Assembly: GCA_002498285.1 (NCBI GenBank)
Contig: DAGU01000023.1
Coordinates: 27,419-91,418 of the forward strand
Reading direction: 5' to 3'
Source: Methanomassiliicoccus sp. UBA386
GTDB lineage: Archaea; Thermoplasmatota; Thermoplasmata; Methanomassiliicoccales; Methanomassiliicoccaceae
DNA: 64,000 bases
Numbering within the stretch: the first letter of the stretch is position 1; each line of letters begins with the position of its first letter. Position numbers and translations under genes: made by a program. The notes under the pieces were generated by a model that saw only the letters and a program-made list of their open reading frames with translations, searched no databases and was not told the origin of the DNA. Shown here piece after piece: positions 1 to 9,665 of this stretch.

Positions 1-738
1 GGGGAGGCTACTCCTCCCGATATGATCGCCAGCGAGGTCGTGGCGGCCCGTCGCGAATATATTACCAAGACATTGGAGATATCGACGGTGCCTGACAACA
101 CCACGGTGGCAAAGGAGGCCAAGGTGATCATGCTGGCCGTAAAACCCAACGTGATCGCCACGGTACTCGACGAGCTCAAGCCCTTCCTGACGGCCGACCA
201 TTTGGTCATCTCCATCGCGGCTGGGGTAAAGATCTCCTTCATCGAGTCGCACCTGAACTGGGGCGTCAGGGTGATACGCGTCATGCCCAATCAACCCTGC
301 CTCGTGGGTGCCTCCGCCTCCGGCTTCGCCATGGGCAAGTCGGCGCGCAAGGAGGACCAGGAGCTGGTGCAAAGGATCCTCGACATGGTCGGCGTAGCGT
401 TCCCCATGGAGGAGAAGTTGCTGGATGCGGTCACCGGCCTGAGCGGGAGCGGCCCCGCCTACGTTTACATGATGATCGAGGCCCTGGCCGACGGCGGAGT
501 GCTGTGCGGCCTGTCCCGCGATGTGGCTGTCACTCTGGCCGCCCAGACGGTGTTCGGCGCGGCCAAGACGGTTCTGGAGACCAAGATGCACCCGGCCGCC
601 CTGAAGGACATGGTGGCCTCCCCCGCCGGCACCACCATCGAAGGGATGAGGGTGCTGGAGGAGGGTTGCCTGCGCGGCGTCATGATCGATGCCGTGGAGG
701 CCGCCACCAAGAAGTCGGTAGAGCTGGGCAGGAGCTGA
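1..738 (+). CDS. proC: Pyrroline-5-carboxylate reductase, 5' end cut by window
   Basis: Catalyses the NAD(P)H-dependent last step of proline synthesis. The reading frame is open from base 1, so the start and the N-terminal GxGxxG nucleotide loop lie outside the window. What remains has the AVKPN motif after the Rossmann fold, the RVMPNQPC stretch, and the C-terminal dimer domain with the GSGPAY signature near nt 440-462 and the SPAGTT motif near nt 620. It ends in TGA directly against the stop of the opposing gene (TGATCA at 736-741). Identity is clear; only the beginning is missing. Confidence 0.95.
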   Translation, partial: GEATPPDMIASEVVAARREYITKTLEISTVPDNTTVAKEAKVIMLAVKPNVIATVLDELKPFLTADHLVISIAAGVKISFIESHLNWGVRVIRVMPNQPCLVGASASGFAMGKSARKEDQELVQRILDMVGVAFPMEEKLLDAVTGLSGSGPAYVYMMIEALADGGVLCGLSRDVAVTLAAQTVFGAAKTVLETKMHPAALKDMVASPAGTTIEGMRVLEEGCLRGVMIDAVEAATKKSVELGRS

Positions 739-2466
739 TCAGGTCCGCCTGCGGCGCGAGCGGCCCTTTAGGATGCCCAGCGTGGCCCGGGGTACGGAGC
801 GGAGGATGGACGGGGTGTCCCATACCAGGTCCCTCTTCTGACAGATGGTCGATTCCATCAGCCCCTCTCCCCGGTGCTTGAGCTGGGCCATCTGCTCGCC
901 CCTCTCTTTCTCGGGCAGCTTCATGGCCGCCTCGACCTCCACCAGCAGGCGCCGGGCCTCCCGGGAGCGCTGCGACCTGATGTGGTGCTCCTCGTCGGTC
1001 ATCAGGCCCACGTCCCTGCGGACATCGCTTAGGCGGTCGGCCGCGTCGTACGAGGTCTCGGCGATCACTTCCCGCGTCATCCACTTCGTCTCGTAGGACA
1101 GCACGTCCTTCCAGTTGGGTGACGGCAAGCGCGCCCGGTGCTCCTCGAGAGTGCGAGCGAACAGACGGTAGCCGAACTTCTCGGGGTTCTCGAAAGCGAT
1201 GCTGCCCGGGTCGAGGAACGGCGCCAGCGGCGACGTGTACACTGCCAGGCGTGGATCGTTGCGGTTCTGCTGGTACAAGCGCCGGGTGTAGTCGGCCGAG
1301 CTAAGGGCCGACTCCCGGGTCTGCTCCGGCAGGCCGATCATGAAGAACATGTCGAAGCGCTGGCATCCGTTGCCGAGGGCGGCAGAGATGCTCTTCTCCA
1401 GGCTGGCGTTGTCGAACCTCCTTCCCAGCGCGTAGCGCACCTTCTCGTCGTGCGAGTCGGGCGAGAACTGGATGCTGTAACGGGAGAACGTCCGGTCGGC
1501 CTCCTGGAAGAAGGACTCGGGGGCTGGGGTGAAGAGTTCCAGCACCACGTGGCTGTCCAGGTCCAGGCGGCGGCATTCGGCGAAGAACCGCTCTGCGTAG
1601 TCGCCCCCGTACTGGCGGACGTCGCCGACCACGAACACCGGGGCGTTGATGTAGCTCTCCACGTTGGCGATGTCCTGGGCCGCCTTCTCGGGAGAGCGAA
1701 ACGCTGGTTTGCTGCGGCCTAGCACACGGCGCATGGCTCCGCAGCTTCCGCCGCATACCGCGCAGGCCAGCGAGCAGCCGCGGACCGTGAACACCGAGGT
1801 GATGGGGTACCGGTCCCAGTCCTTGAAGGGCTTGGCCCCCTCAAGGTCGCGGTGCTTGATGACCGACCGCACGATCCAGCCATAGTCGATGTCGAGATGG
1901 TCCATGCTGTCCGGGACGTAGCTGAGCTCGTTGACGTGGACGCCCGAGGGGTCCTTCCAGGTCAGGTTAGGAACGGATGAGAGGTCCTCTCCCTTTTCCA
2001 GCGCATCCATTAGGCGCAACAGCGGCATCTCGGTGGAATCGCCGCGGAGCACGAGGTCCACCTGCGGATATCGGACCAGCTCTTCATGATAGTATGAGGA
2101 CGAGAAGCCTCCGAACAGTATCTTGGAATCGGGATGCAGGCGGCGGAGGATCTCGGCGATGGCCAGGGAGCCATGAGCATGGGGAAGCCAGTGCAGGTCC
2201 AGGCCGAACACCGCGGACCTCAGACGGCCCAGGAACCTCTCCACGTCCAGGTCCGGGTCGTTGAGCATCATGGAGGCCAGATTGATTATTCTGACGCGGT
2301 AGCCGGCCTTGGCCAACTGCACCGCCATGGTGGTGAAGCCGAAGGGGTACATCTCGAAGACGGGCGTGGAGGGCACCAGATCGCTTACGGGCCCGTAGAA
2401 CAAGGACTCCTTGCGGAAATCATAAACGCTGGGGGCATGAATCAGTATGAGGTCTTCTTTGGCCAT
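739..2466 (-). CDS. B12-binding/radical SAM protein, Ta0216-like
   Basis: A 575-residue protein with an N-terminal B12-binding-like Rossmann domain (about residues 40-150, with LFGGFSSSYY) and a radical SAM domain. The cluster motif CSLACAVC near residues 232-239 fits CxxxCxxC. The layout matches the archaeal B12/radical SAM family named after Thermoplasma Ta0216, whose reaction is not known to me. An N-terminal APSVYDFR is typical of the family. It is a single gene facing proC, with 50 nt between its start and the end of uppS upstream. Family call is firm; substrate is unknown. Confidence 0.85.
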   Translation of the reverse strand: MAKEDLILIHAPSVYDFRKESLFYGPVSDLVPSTPVFEMYPFGFTTMAVQLAKAGYRVRIINLASMMLNDPDLDVERFLGRLRSAVFGLDLHWLPHAHGSLAIAEILRRLHPDSKILFGGFSSSYYHEELVRYPQVDLVLRGDSTEMPLLRLMDALEKGEDLSSVPNLTWKDPSGVHVNELSYVPDSMDHLDIDYGWIVRSVIKHRDLEGAKPFKDWDRYPITSVFTVRGCSLACAVCGGSCGAMRRVLGRSKPAFRSPEKAAQDIANVESYINAPVFVVGDVRQYGGDYAERFFAECRRLDLDSHVVLELFTPAPESFFQEADRTFSRYSIQFSPDSHDEKVRYALGRRFDNASLEKSISAALGNGCQRFDMFFMIGLPEQTRESALSSADYTRRLYQQNRNDPRLAVYTSPLAPFLDPGSIAFENPEKFGYRLFARTLEEHRARLPSPNWKDVLSYETKWMTREVIAETSYDAADRLSDVRRDVGLMTDEEHHIRSQRSREARRLLVEVEAAMKLPEKERGEQMAQLKHRGEGLMESTICQKRDLVWDTPSILRSVPRATLGILKGRSRRRRT

Positions 2467-2516
2467 TGGTTCACCTTGGGGCGGCCATCCAACGGAGAAG
2501 ATTCACAAAAAGCTTG

Positions 2517-3326
2517 TCATTTACCGAACCGGCGTTGACGCAGTTGATATGAGCGTATAGCGCGCAGGAAGTCGATCTTCCTGAAACCCGGCCAGTACAC
2601 ATCGGTGAAGTACAACTCGGAGTACGCCAGCTGCCACAGCAGGAAGTTGGAGATGCGCTCCTCGCCCGACGTTCGCAGAATGAGGTCGGGATCGGGCAGA
2701 TCGGCAGTGTACAGGAAGTTGGAGAAGGTCCTCTCATCTATATCGCTCACCTCCAGGTTGCCGTCCTTAACATGCTGGGCGATCTGCTTTATGGCATGTA
2801 TGATCTCCTGACGGGAGCCATAGGCGGTGGCGAGGTTGTAATAGAAGTTGCTGTACCCGGCGGTGGCGCCCTCGGCGACCTCGATGGCCTTTAGGACGCT
2901 ATCGGGCAGAAGGTCGCGCTGCCCCAGCACCCTCACCCGGATGCCGTTGCGGTGCACCCTCTCGTCCTTTGCCAGGCGGTAGAAGTTCTCCTCGAACATC
3001 TGCATCAGGGAGCTGACCTCGTCGACGTCGCGGTTGAAGTTCTCGGTGCTGAACGCATATACTGTCAGCACCTTCACCCCCAGCTCCATGCACCAGTCCA
3101 GGACTTCCTCCAGTTTGTCCTTGCCCTTTATGTGTCCTTCCGTGGGGGTGAGACCGAATTCCTTGGCGAAGCGACGGTTACCGTCCATGATGACCGCGAC
3201 GTGGTGCGGCACCTCGTTTTCCTTGACCTCTTTAAGAAGGCGCTTCTCGTAGGTCTGATAGGCCGTGTTGGCTATCACCCGTGAGATCTCGCTCTTGATG
3301 GCGGTGGCTTCCTTGAGAGGCTCCAT
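2517..3326 (-). CDS. uppS: cis-Polyprenyl diphosphate synthase (UppS family)
   Basis: Extends an allylic diphosphate with isopentenyl diphosphate in cis to make the long polyprenyl (dolichol-type) lipid used for glycosylation. Signature motifs are present: MDGNRRFA with the catalytic Asp, FSTENFNR, and the C-terminal RTSGEERISNFLLWQ then SELYF. The frame is open up to 3392, but I choose the ATG at 3326, which has a GGAGGGAC ribosome site just before it and avoids a basic, unconserved extension overlapping the upstream gene. It lies 11 nt after the marker-11 gene, so the two are probably co-transcribed. Confidence 0.93.
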   Translation of the reverse strand: MEPLKEATAIKSEISRVIANTAYQTYEKRLLKEVKENEVPHHVAVIMDGNRRFAKEFGLTPTEGHIKGKDKLEEVLDWCMELGVKVLTVYAFSTENFNRDVDEVSSLMQMFEENFYRLAKDERVHRNGIRVRVLGQRDLLPDSVLKAIEVAEGATAGYSNFYYNLATAYGSRQEIIHAIKQIAQHVKDGNLEVSDIDERTFSNFLYTADLPDPDLILRTSGEERISNFLLWQLAYSELYFTDVYWPGFRKIDFLRAIRSYQLRQRRFGK

Positions 3327-3337
3327 GTCCCTCCCGT

Positions 3338-4291
3338 CTAGGGGTCGAGATCGCCGGGCAGCGCGGCGGCGGCCAGGCCCATGTCGAAGCATCCGATGCC
3401 GGCGACCGCTCCGATGGTGCCCCTCTTGCCCGTGACCTCTATCAGGCGGATGCCGCTGGCCTCGGCGACCTTCACGGCGTCCTCCACCTTCATGATCTCC
3501 TCCTTGGCCCTGAGGCCGTATGCTCGGGCCACTTCCGGTACGATCAGTCCCTGATACATTGCAATCGTGGTGTTCTCCGACACCGTGTTCTCCCGGACGA
3601 AGTTGATGACATAATCGGTCAGGGCGTCCAGGTCCCTGGGCTCCACGGCGAACGATACTCCGACCGCCACGCAGTTGGTGGTCTTCTCCGGCACCTCTGG
3701 ATTGAGCTGCACGATCTTGTGCTCTAGGTAGTGCCCGAGCGGAGCAGAGTTGGCCAGCTTGAGCATGAGGACCCAGGAGGCGCCCTTCTCCTTGGTATCA
3801 GTGTCATCGACCGCATATATGACCCTGACCATCTTGGGGGTCACGACCGACACCTCTATGCGGTGCGCGCCTCCCACCTTGGCGTCGTCCGGATACACGG
3901 CCTCTATGGTTCCAGGGCCCTGGGGCATGCACGCTCCGATGCCCACGCTGGCGCCGGCCAGGCCGACCCAGGTGGTGCGGACGAGATCACCCTCCACCTT
4001 CAATGACCTTAGACCCTGGCCGCCCACGTTCTTGGAGGCGGGCCCGAACCTGACCTCCCGCTCGCCTATGATGGTGTCCATGATCAGGGTTGTGCCCTCC
4101 ACCCTGACATCGGTTATGGCCCCGCCGGCGCGGCGACGGTTGGCGGCATCCCATTCCACCGGCCCCTTGGCGGAACACTCCTCGATGATCATGGCCTTGC
4201 CGTTCTCCTCGTCCACCAGCGTGTACACGCCCCGGCAGAACATTCTGCCATATTTCCGGGTTATCTCGTCCGGACTGAGTATCTGGCTCAT
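3338..4291 (-). CDS. Methanogenesis marker protein 11 family protein
   Basis: A 317-residue protein with a central VDDTDTKEKGASW motif near residue 158, followed by a segment reading VQLNPEVPEKTTNC. That pairing matches my memory of methanogenesis marker protein 11, a family found essentially in methanogens and of unknown reaction. The DDTD motif also recalls the TiaS agmatinylcytidine synthetase group, but the TiaS OB-fold and zinc modules are absent. Stop is TAG. It precedes uppS by 11 nt on the same strand. The family assignment rests on motif memory, not a search. Confidence 0.72.
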   Translation of the reverse strand: MSQILSPDEITRKYGRMFCRGVYTLVDEENGKAMIIEECSAKGPVEWDAANRRRAGGAITDVRVEGTTLIMDTIIGEREVRFGPASKNVGGQGLRSLKVEGDLVRTTWVGLAGASVGIGACMPQGPGTIEAVYPDDAKVGGAHRIEVSVVTPKMVRVIYAVDDTDTKEKGASWVLMLKLANSAPLGHYLEHKIVQLNPEVPEKTTNCVAVGVSFAVEPRDLDALTDYVINFVRENTVSENTTIAMYQGLIVPEVARAYGLRAKEEIMKVEDAVKVAEASGIRLIEVTGKRGTIGAVAGIGCFDMGLAAAALPGDLDP

Positions 4292-4393
4292 CTAGTCATC
4301 TCCAAAATGGGCGGACTTCAATAAGGAAGCCCGTAGATATGACTTTCCTTCCATCCATATCCGCCGCCACATCTGGCCAGCTTCCCGTGGCGC

Positions 4394-5332
4394 CTAGTGG
4401 GCCTGGCGGGAAATTACGTCGATGCGAAGGTCCAGGGGCCTCTGCTCCCACCGCCGCTCCGCAAGCTCCGGTCCGGGCACCCGGGCATCGATCGAGACCG
4501 GGGCAGCAGTACGGGACGGCAGGTCGCTGAGGTCAAGCAGCCGGCTCTCCCCTCCCCAGGGGCGATATATCATGAACCGGCCTTTCACCCCCAGGACCTC
4601 ACCGGCATGATGGCCAGCGGTCCCGGCCGCCGTGGGAGGGGTGCGCGGATACGAGCGGACAGGATATCCGTCGAGGTGGAGCACCTCTTCTCCCATAATC
4701 CGCCGCCATGATGCGATGCGGCGGCGATGGTTTGTCAGAACGTTCTCGCTCACGTCCCTGGATGGGGGATGGGTCCACTGCGCGGCGATCCTCGTGACCC
4801 TGAGCTCCTGAGGGAGCCGAAAGCGCGCCGAGACCTCCTTCTCCAGGCGCCTGGCCTCCTGGCGGTCCTGGCACATCAGCACCGGTACGATGGCGTCCGC
4901 CCCCTGCTCGATGCCCCGCCGACGCAGCCGTGCGGCCGATGTCATTCCCACCTTGACCAGGGTGCCGTAGGCGGCTAGGTACACCACGTGGCGTCGGCCG
5001 CAGAAATCACGGTGCTCGCATGATCCCCCGGCGCACTGCGGCTCGAAAACGCACCTCTGCGCCTCGGCCCAGTCCCCCATGCATGTGCGGCACTGGACGA
5101 AGCGGCCGACCGTTCGCCGGGTCGGGCATGGGCGGTAGTCATCTTCGAAGCTGCCGATGCAACGGCGCTCCTCCGAGACGCTCATGTCCAGCCGATCGAG
5201 CGGTATGGCGACCACCACACCGGCGTCGGCATCATACGCCTTCAGCCGTGGAACGAACCCGTCCCAGTAAAAGTCCAGTACATGGAGCGACGGGCGCTCG
5301 GCCCGTCCCTCGGTCGGAGCGTGCACGCTCAT
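4394..5332 (-). CDS. DUF2797 family zinc-motif protein
   Basis: A 312-residue protein of the archaeal/bacterial DUF2797 group. The middle part holds a cysteine-rich segment (CPTRRTVGRFVQCRTCMGD, then CEHRDFC) that probably binds zinc. It is followed by YLAAYGTLVKVGMTSAARL and RRGIEQGAD, which resembles a GIY-YIG-like fold core. The function of the family is not established. Stop codon TAG. It sits alone between marker protein 11 (102 nt away) and kptA (37 nt away), all on the minus strand. Confidence 0.8.
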   Translation of the reverse strand: MSVHAPTEGRAERPSLHVLDFYWDGFVPRLKAYDADAGVVVAIPLDRLDMSVSEERRCIGSFEDDYRPCPTRRTVGRFVQCRTCMGDWAEAQRCVFEPQCAGGSCEHRDFCGRRHVVYLAAYGTLVKVGMTSAARLRRRGIEQGADAIVPVLMCQDRQEARRLEKEVSARFRLPQELRVTRIAAQWTHPPSRDVSENVLTNHRRRIASWRRIMGEEVLHLDGYPVRSYPRTPPTAAGTAGHHAGEVLGVKGRFMIYRPWGGESRLLDLSDLPSRTAAPVSIDARVPGPELAERRWEQRPLDLRIDVISRQAH

Positions 5333-5369
5333 GCTACGATAGCAGACTATTTAGCTTATCGCGGGGGCC

Positions 5370-6038
5370 TCACTCGCCGTCCGACCCCTCGTCCATGGCC
5401 TCTTGCTCCTCCGCCCTGCTGAGGAACTCGGCGGGGACCTCGGCGATAAGGTACACCGTCCGGGCGGCCCTCTGGATCTCCAGCCCGCTCCCTATGGCCC
5501 CCCTGGCATCGATCTCCAGAATGACCGGGGTGTCGGTCCTGACCCGCCCCGCGTTGAAGGCGTCGGAATATGTTTTGGATAGATGGACCAGCTTGCGGTC
5601 CGACGGTTTGAGCCCGGTTTCCAGGATGATGTCCGCCTCCTCCTCGGTGGTCGGATAGTAAAGGTGGTCGGGGATGTTGTCGGTCGGAAGGCGCAGGTCC
5701 AATTCGATCGTGTGACCGTACGTCGCCCTGATGAGGTCGGTGCTGCTCTGATACCGTCCCTTGGGGTCGGTCTCGATCAGCGCGATGATGTGGTGCGGCC
5801 TCAGCCAATGATACCGCGGGTTGTACTTCTTTATCGCAAAGATGAACTCCCTCATGGGAACAAAGCCCTGCTCGTCCATGTGCAGATCGAACTTCTCTGG
5901 GAAATGACGAAGCGTTCCTGCCATGGTCCGGCCTATCCTCTCCAGCTCCTGGTCGCTCATCAGGAACTTGCCGGGCTCACCACACACCGGGCAGACGTCC
6001 CCTCTGAAATATCCATGGGCGGTACACTCGCGTAGCAT
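5370..6038 (-). CDS. kptA: RNA 2'-phosphotransferase (Tpt1/KptA)
   Basis: Transfers an internal RNA 2'-phosphate to NAD, in archaea of uncertain physiological target. The archaeal form has an N-terminal zinc-ribbon-like part (C..H and CPVCG within residues 5-25). The catalytic region includes LRHFPEKFDL, FAIKKYNPRYHW, a YGHT motif, and HLSKTYSDAFNAGRVR near residues 152-167. 222 residues is usual for the family. A TATA element about 25 nt upstream of the ATG suggests a leaderless message. Confidence 0.92.
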   Translation of the reverse strand: MLRECTAHGYFRGDVCPVCGEPGKFLMSDQELERIGRTMAGTLRHFPEKFDLHMDEQGFVPMREFIFAIKKYNPRYHWLRPHHIIALIETDPKGRYQSSTDLIRATYGHTIELDLRLPTDNIPDHLYYPTTEEEADIILETGLKPSDRKLVHLSKTYSDAFNAGRVRTDTPVILEIDARGAIGSGLEIQRAARTVYLIAEVPAEFLSRAEEQEAMDEGSDGE

Positions 6039-6060
6039 TCAGCGGGGATTATGGGATGAT

Positions 6061-6072
6061 GTGCTTAAATGT
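6061..6072 (-). promoter_or_regulatory. TATA element of kptA
   Basis: On the minus strand this reads ACATTTAAGCAC, ending about 23 nt before the kptA ATG at 6038. That distance leaves almost no leader. The rest of 6039-6249, between kptA and the folD stop, shows no credible gene. Confidence 0.5.
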
Positions 6073-6249
6073 TTTCATGCTCAGCGACCGCACCGGCCCG
6101 TGGAATGCCTGAGGACATAGTGCCGGGCGTTCGAGGGCGTTCGGCCGCGACAAGGGAGCGCGTCCGGGCACGATCCCACGGAGAGGCGCGCATCCGGCCC
6201 CGCATGGTGTGTCGAGGAGCGCCTCGTCCCGGCCGTCCTCCCGGCGCCG

Positions 6250-7134
6250 TCACTCCTCAAGGGTCCGGGAGGCCGACAGGACGGTGTTCTTCATCAACAT
6301 GACAATTGTCATCGGCCCCACTCCTCCAGGAACGGGGGTTATGGCCGACGCTTTCTCCTTCACATTTTCGAAGTCCACATCCCCCGCCCAGCGGTAGCCC
6401 TTCTTGGCCGATGGGTCCTCGATACGGTTCGAACCGACGTCTATGACCACCGCCCCCTCCTTCACCATGTCGGCCTTGATGAACTCCGGGGAGCCCATCG
6501 CGGCCACGAGTATGTCCCCCGCCCTGGTGATCGATGCAAGGTCCTTGGTGCGCGAGTGAGCTATGGTGACGGTGGCATTGGCCCCCTTCTTCTTCTGCAC
6601 CAGGATGGCCGCCACCGGCTTTCCAACGATGTTGCTTCGTCCAACGACCACCACATGCTTGCCCTCGGGATCGTTTCCAGAGCGCATCAGCATCTCCTGT
6701 ATGCCATGGGGAGTGCAGGGCAGGAAGCCTGGCTCGCCGATGAGCATCTTTCCCACGTTGACCGGATGGAACCCGTCCACGTCCTTGTCCGGTTCGATGC
6801 GCAGGATGACCTTGTTCTCGTCGATGTGCTTCGGCAGAGGCAGCTGGACCAGGATGCCGTGGATCCTCGGGTCGGCGTTAAGGGAATCGATGAGGGCGAG
6901 CAACTCCTCCTCCGACGTGTCGGCCGGCTTTACGATGGTCTGCGAGAACAACCCCAGGTCCTCGCAGGCCTTTCCCTTCATCCGCACGTATGACTGGGAG
7001 GCAGGGTCCTCTCCCACCAGCACAACTGCCAGGCCAGGCGTTATCCCCTTCTCCTTAAGCGCGGCGATGTCGGTCCTGAGCTCCGCCCTGATCTGTTCGG
7101 CTATCTCGCTTCCCTTGATTATGTTGGCAGACAT
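6250..7134 (-). CDS. folD: Methylene-tetrahydrofolate dehydrogenase/cyclohydrolase
   Basis: Bifunctional enzyme interconverting 5,10-methylene-, methenyl- and 10-formyl-tetrahydrofolate. 294 residues, usual length. Seen motifs: [13 protein letters not shown] with the cyclohydrolase lysine (near residues 50-62), the GFHPVNVG loop, [11 protein letters not shown] for NADP binding, and the C-terminal [11 protein letters not shown]. It is divergent from fhs across a 205-nt shared promoter region, so the two adjacent steps of the folate one-carbon branch are probably regulated together. Confidence 0.97.
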   Translation of the reverse strand: MSANIIKGSEIAEQIRAELRTDIAALKEKGITPGLAVVLVGEDPASQSYVRMKGKACEDLGLFSQTIVKPADTSEEELLALIDSLNADPRIHGILVQLPLPKHIDENKVILRIEPDKDVDGFHPVNVGKMLIGEPGFLPCTPHGIQEMLMRSGNDPEGKHVVVVGRSNIVGKPVAAILVQKKKGANATVTIAHSRTKDLASITRAGDILVAAMGSPEFIKADMVKEGAVVIDVGSNRIEDPSAKKGYRWAGDVDFENVKEKASAITPVPGGVGPMTIVMLMKNTVLSASRTLEE

Positions 7135-7166
7135 TGAACGACCCGCTCACGGTTAGCTCGTGTCCT

Positions 7167-7180
7167 CTAATTAATATTAC
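7167..7180 (-). promoter_or_regulatory. TATA element of folD
   Basis: Minus-strand TAATATTAATTAGA lies about 33-46 nt before the folD ATG in the folD/fhs divergent region. It is the only strongly AT-rich block in that half of the intergenic region. Confidence 0.5.
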
Positions 7181-7304
7181 GAACCACGAGTCGGAGCTGT
7201 GACAGGCAGGGCCATCGGGCCGACATGGCCGCGTGGGGGGCGGTGATGCGCCCATAATGATCGCGCATGCCTCTGAAGCGTTCATGCGCCCCTGCTCAGC
7301 GACC

Positions 7305-7314
7305 CTTTTTAATC
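7305..7314 (+). promoter_or_regulatory. TATA element of fhs
   Basis: CTTTTTAATC stands 26 nt before the fhs ATG at 7340. A G-run at 7331-7336 could act as a weak ribosome site. Between this element and the folD TATA (7181-7304) I see no gene. Confidence 0.5.
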
Positions 7315-7339
7315 GGACATCGCATACCCAGGGGGGCCG

Positions 7340-9022
7340 ATGAAAGCCGACATTGACATCGCCCAGGACGCGTCAGCACAGCCCATTGAAAAGATCGCCG
7401 CCTCGCTTGGCCTGGGGAGGGAGGACGTGAACCTCTACGGCCGCTACATGGCCAAGGTCCCCCTCGACGTGCTTCGCCGCTACGACGGCCGTCCGGACGG
7501 CAAGCTTGTACTGGTGACGGCCATCACCGCCACCAAGGCAGGGGAGGGAAAGACTGTCACCTCCATCGGACTGATGCAGGCGCTGGGCAAGCTTGGCGTA
7601 AATGTCATGGGGGCGCTGAGGGAGCCGTCCATGGGGCCGGTGTTCGGCATCAAGGGAGGGGCCACTGGCGGCGGGATGTCCCAGGTATATCCCATGTGGG
7701 ACATCGATCTGCACTTCACCGGTGACATACACGCGGTGTCGGCGGCACACAATCTCCTGTCGGCGATGTTGGAGAACCACATCGCCAAGGGGAACGAGCT
7801 GAGGATCGATGCCACCAGGGTGGTGTGGCGCAAGGCCATCGACACCAACTGCCGGGAGCTGCGCAACATCGTGGTGGGGCTGGGAGGACGTGTGGAGGGG
7901 GGAGTGCCCCACGAGAGCGGATTCATCATCTCCGCCGCCTCGGAGATCAGCGCCGTGCTCGCCCTGGCCACGTCGGTGGCCGATCTCCGCGCCCGTCTGG
8001 AGGACATTGTGGTGGCATATAACATGGATGGCGAGCCGGTGCGCGCCCGCCAGCTGAACTGCGTCGGCGCCATGGTGCTGCTGCTCAAGGACGCCATCAG
8101 CCCCAACCTCGTCCAGACGCTGGAGGGCCAACCAGTGTTCGTCCATGGCTTCCCGTTCGCCAACGTGGCGCATGGCTCCAACTCGCTCCTGGCCACCAAG
8201 TACGCGCTCAAGCTGGCCGATGTGGTAGTGACCGAGGGGGGATTCGCCACCGATCTGGGAGCGGAGAAGTTCTTCGACATAGTGTGCCGCCAGGGAGGTT
8301 TCGCTCCCGATTGCGCGGTCATCGTGGCCACCATCAGGGCGCTGAAGATGCATGGCGGGGCCTGCCTGGAGGACGTCCTGGAGTGCGACTCTCCAGACCT
8401 CGATGCCTTGGATAGAGGCTTCGCCAACCTGGACAAGCACATCGAGAACGTCCGCCAGTACGGCGTCCCGGTGATCGTGGCCATAAATCACTTTCCCACC
8501 GATGCGGATGAGGAGATAGAGCATGTCCAGGCGCACTGCGCCCGCCTGGGCGTCCCCTGCGCGCTGTCCATGGTGTTCGCGGAGGGCGGCGAGGGGGGCA
8601 GAGAGCTGGCCCAGACGGTCATGGAAGTGCTGAGAACGCAGGGGAGCGAGTTCCGCTTCCTCTACGACGTCGACATCCCCATCCGTGACAAGATCAGGAA
8701 GATCGCCACCGAGATCTATGGGGCCGACGACGTCCAGTACGTGGGGACGGCGGTCAGGGACATCAGGGCGATCGAGCTGGCGGGGGGAGAGCACCTCCCC
8801 ATATGCATGGCCAAGACCCAGATGTCACTCTCCGACGACCCGCGCCTCAAGGGGGCTCCCAGGGGTTGGACGCTTACGGTCCGGGAGGTCCTGCTGTCAG
8901 CCGGCGCCCGGTTCATAGTCCCGTTGTGCGGCAACATCATGCTCATCCCCGGCCTGCCATCACGGCCTGCCGCGGAGCATATCGACTATACGGACGAGGG
9001 GCGCATCATCGGGCTTAGCTAG
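7340..9022 (+). CDS. fhs: Formate-tetrahydrofolate ligase
   Basis: ATP-dependent formation of 10-formyl-tetrahydrofolate from formate, the entry step of the tetrahydrofolate methyl branch. 560 residues, the standard homotetramer subunit size. The P-loop KAGEGKT is near residues 68-74, followed by the family blocks LREPSMGPVFGIKGGATGGG and DIHAVSAAHNLL. This enzyme is largely bacterial and patchy in archaea, so acquisition by transfer is likely. It ends in TAG and overlaps the opposing DUF3786 gene by 8 nt. Confidence 0.98.
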   Translation: MKADIDIAQDASAQPIEKIAASLGLGREDVNLYGRYMAKVPLDVLRRYDGRPDGKLVLVTAITATKAGEGKTVTSIGLMQALGKLGVNVMGALREPSMGPVFGIKGGATGGGMSQVYPMWDIDLHFTGDIHAVSAAHNLLSAMLENHIAKGNELRIDATRVVWRKAIDTNCRELRNIVVGLGGRVEGGVPHESGFIISAASEISAVLALATSVADLRARLEDIVVAYNMDGEPVRARQLNCVGAMVLLLKDAISPNLVQTLEGQPVFVHGFPFANVAHGSNSLLATKYALKLADVVVTEGGFATDLGAEKFFDIVCRQGGFAPDCAVIVATIRALKMHGGACLEDVLECDSPDLDALDRGFANLDKHIENVRQYGVPVIVAINHFPTDADEEIEHVQAHCARLGVPCALSMVFAEGGEGGRELAQTVMEVLRTQGSEFRFLYDVDIPIRDKIRKIATEIYGADDVQYVGTAVRDIRAIELAGGEHLPICMAKTQMSLSDDPRLKGAPRGWTLTVREVLLSAGARFIVPLCGNIMLIPGLPSRPAAEHIDYTDEGRIIGLS

Positions 9023-9665
9023 ACGATCGGGCAGCGTCGGACAATAGGTCCAGAACAAGGGAGCCCGCCTCGGCGAGGTCCTCCACTGGAAGATGCGCGG
9101 ATGCGGTCTCGTCGAACAGCAGGTTGGCCGAGCCGCCGATCTCGTCATCGCCCGCCCACACCGCCACCGCCACCGGCACCTTGGGGAAAACCTCCAGCCG
9201 GGCCGACGCGTCGCCGATGGATAGCCCAGTCCCACCGAGGCGCTTGGCGGCCGTCAGGAGCGTTCCAGGCCGGTGATGGAAGAGAGACGCGATCCCGTCG
9301 ATGGTCCGCCGCTTGAACGCTCCGTAGTATGCATGCCCCCCACGCAGCTGGCGGAACGAGACCCACTCGCCCGATGGGCGCGCCGCGCGGGCGCCGTCGA
9401 GGTAGTGCAGGACCAGGATGCTCTCAGCGACCGGGGCGTTCTTGCCGCTGAGGGTGACCGACCGGGACCGGACATCGACGACCGTCTCGCGGCCCAGGAA
9501 CGGGAGCACGAGGTGATCGCCCTCCAAGCGGGCCATGGCGTTCCTCGCCGCCTCCCCCAGGTCCCTGGACAGCAGCCTGTCCCAGGCCAGTTCGAGGGCG
9601 TGCTGATAACCGTCCCCATCATATTGCCCGGCCCCCTCATTCCCCATGCCGATCGCCCCCCACAT
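9015..9665 (-). CDS. DUF3786 family protein
   Basis: A 216-residue protein matching DUF3786, a family I associate with anaerobes and with genes for corrinoid and acetyl-CoA pathway proteins. Its biochemical role is unknown. Recognisable parts are VLHYLDGA, WVSFRQLRGGHAYYGAF, and the C-terminal block VPVAVAVWAGDDEIGGSANLLFD (split here by residues typical of the family). An alternative ATG at 9647 has a G-rich site eight bases upstream. It overlaps the end of the deacetylase gene and, at its other end, fhs. The context supports a folate or corrinoid one-carbon role. Confidence 0.72.
   Translation of the reverse strand: MWGAIGMGNEGAGQYDGDGYQHALELAWDRLLSRDLGEAARNAMARLEGDHLVLPFLGRETVVDVRSRSVTLSGKNAPVAESILVLHYLDGARAARPSGEWVSFRQLRGGHAYYGAFKRRTIDGIASLFHHRPGTLLTAAKRLGGTGLSIGDASARLEVFPKVPVAVAVWAGDDEIGGSANLLFDETASAHLPVEDLAEAGSLVLDLLSDAARSSS

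Noticed and set aside
7373..8794. Long antisense frame (473 codons) opposite fhs
   Set aside because: High-GC third positions of fhs keep the opposite strand open. The translation has no motifs and fhs is certain.
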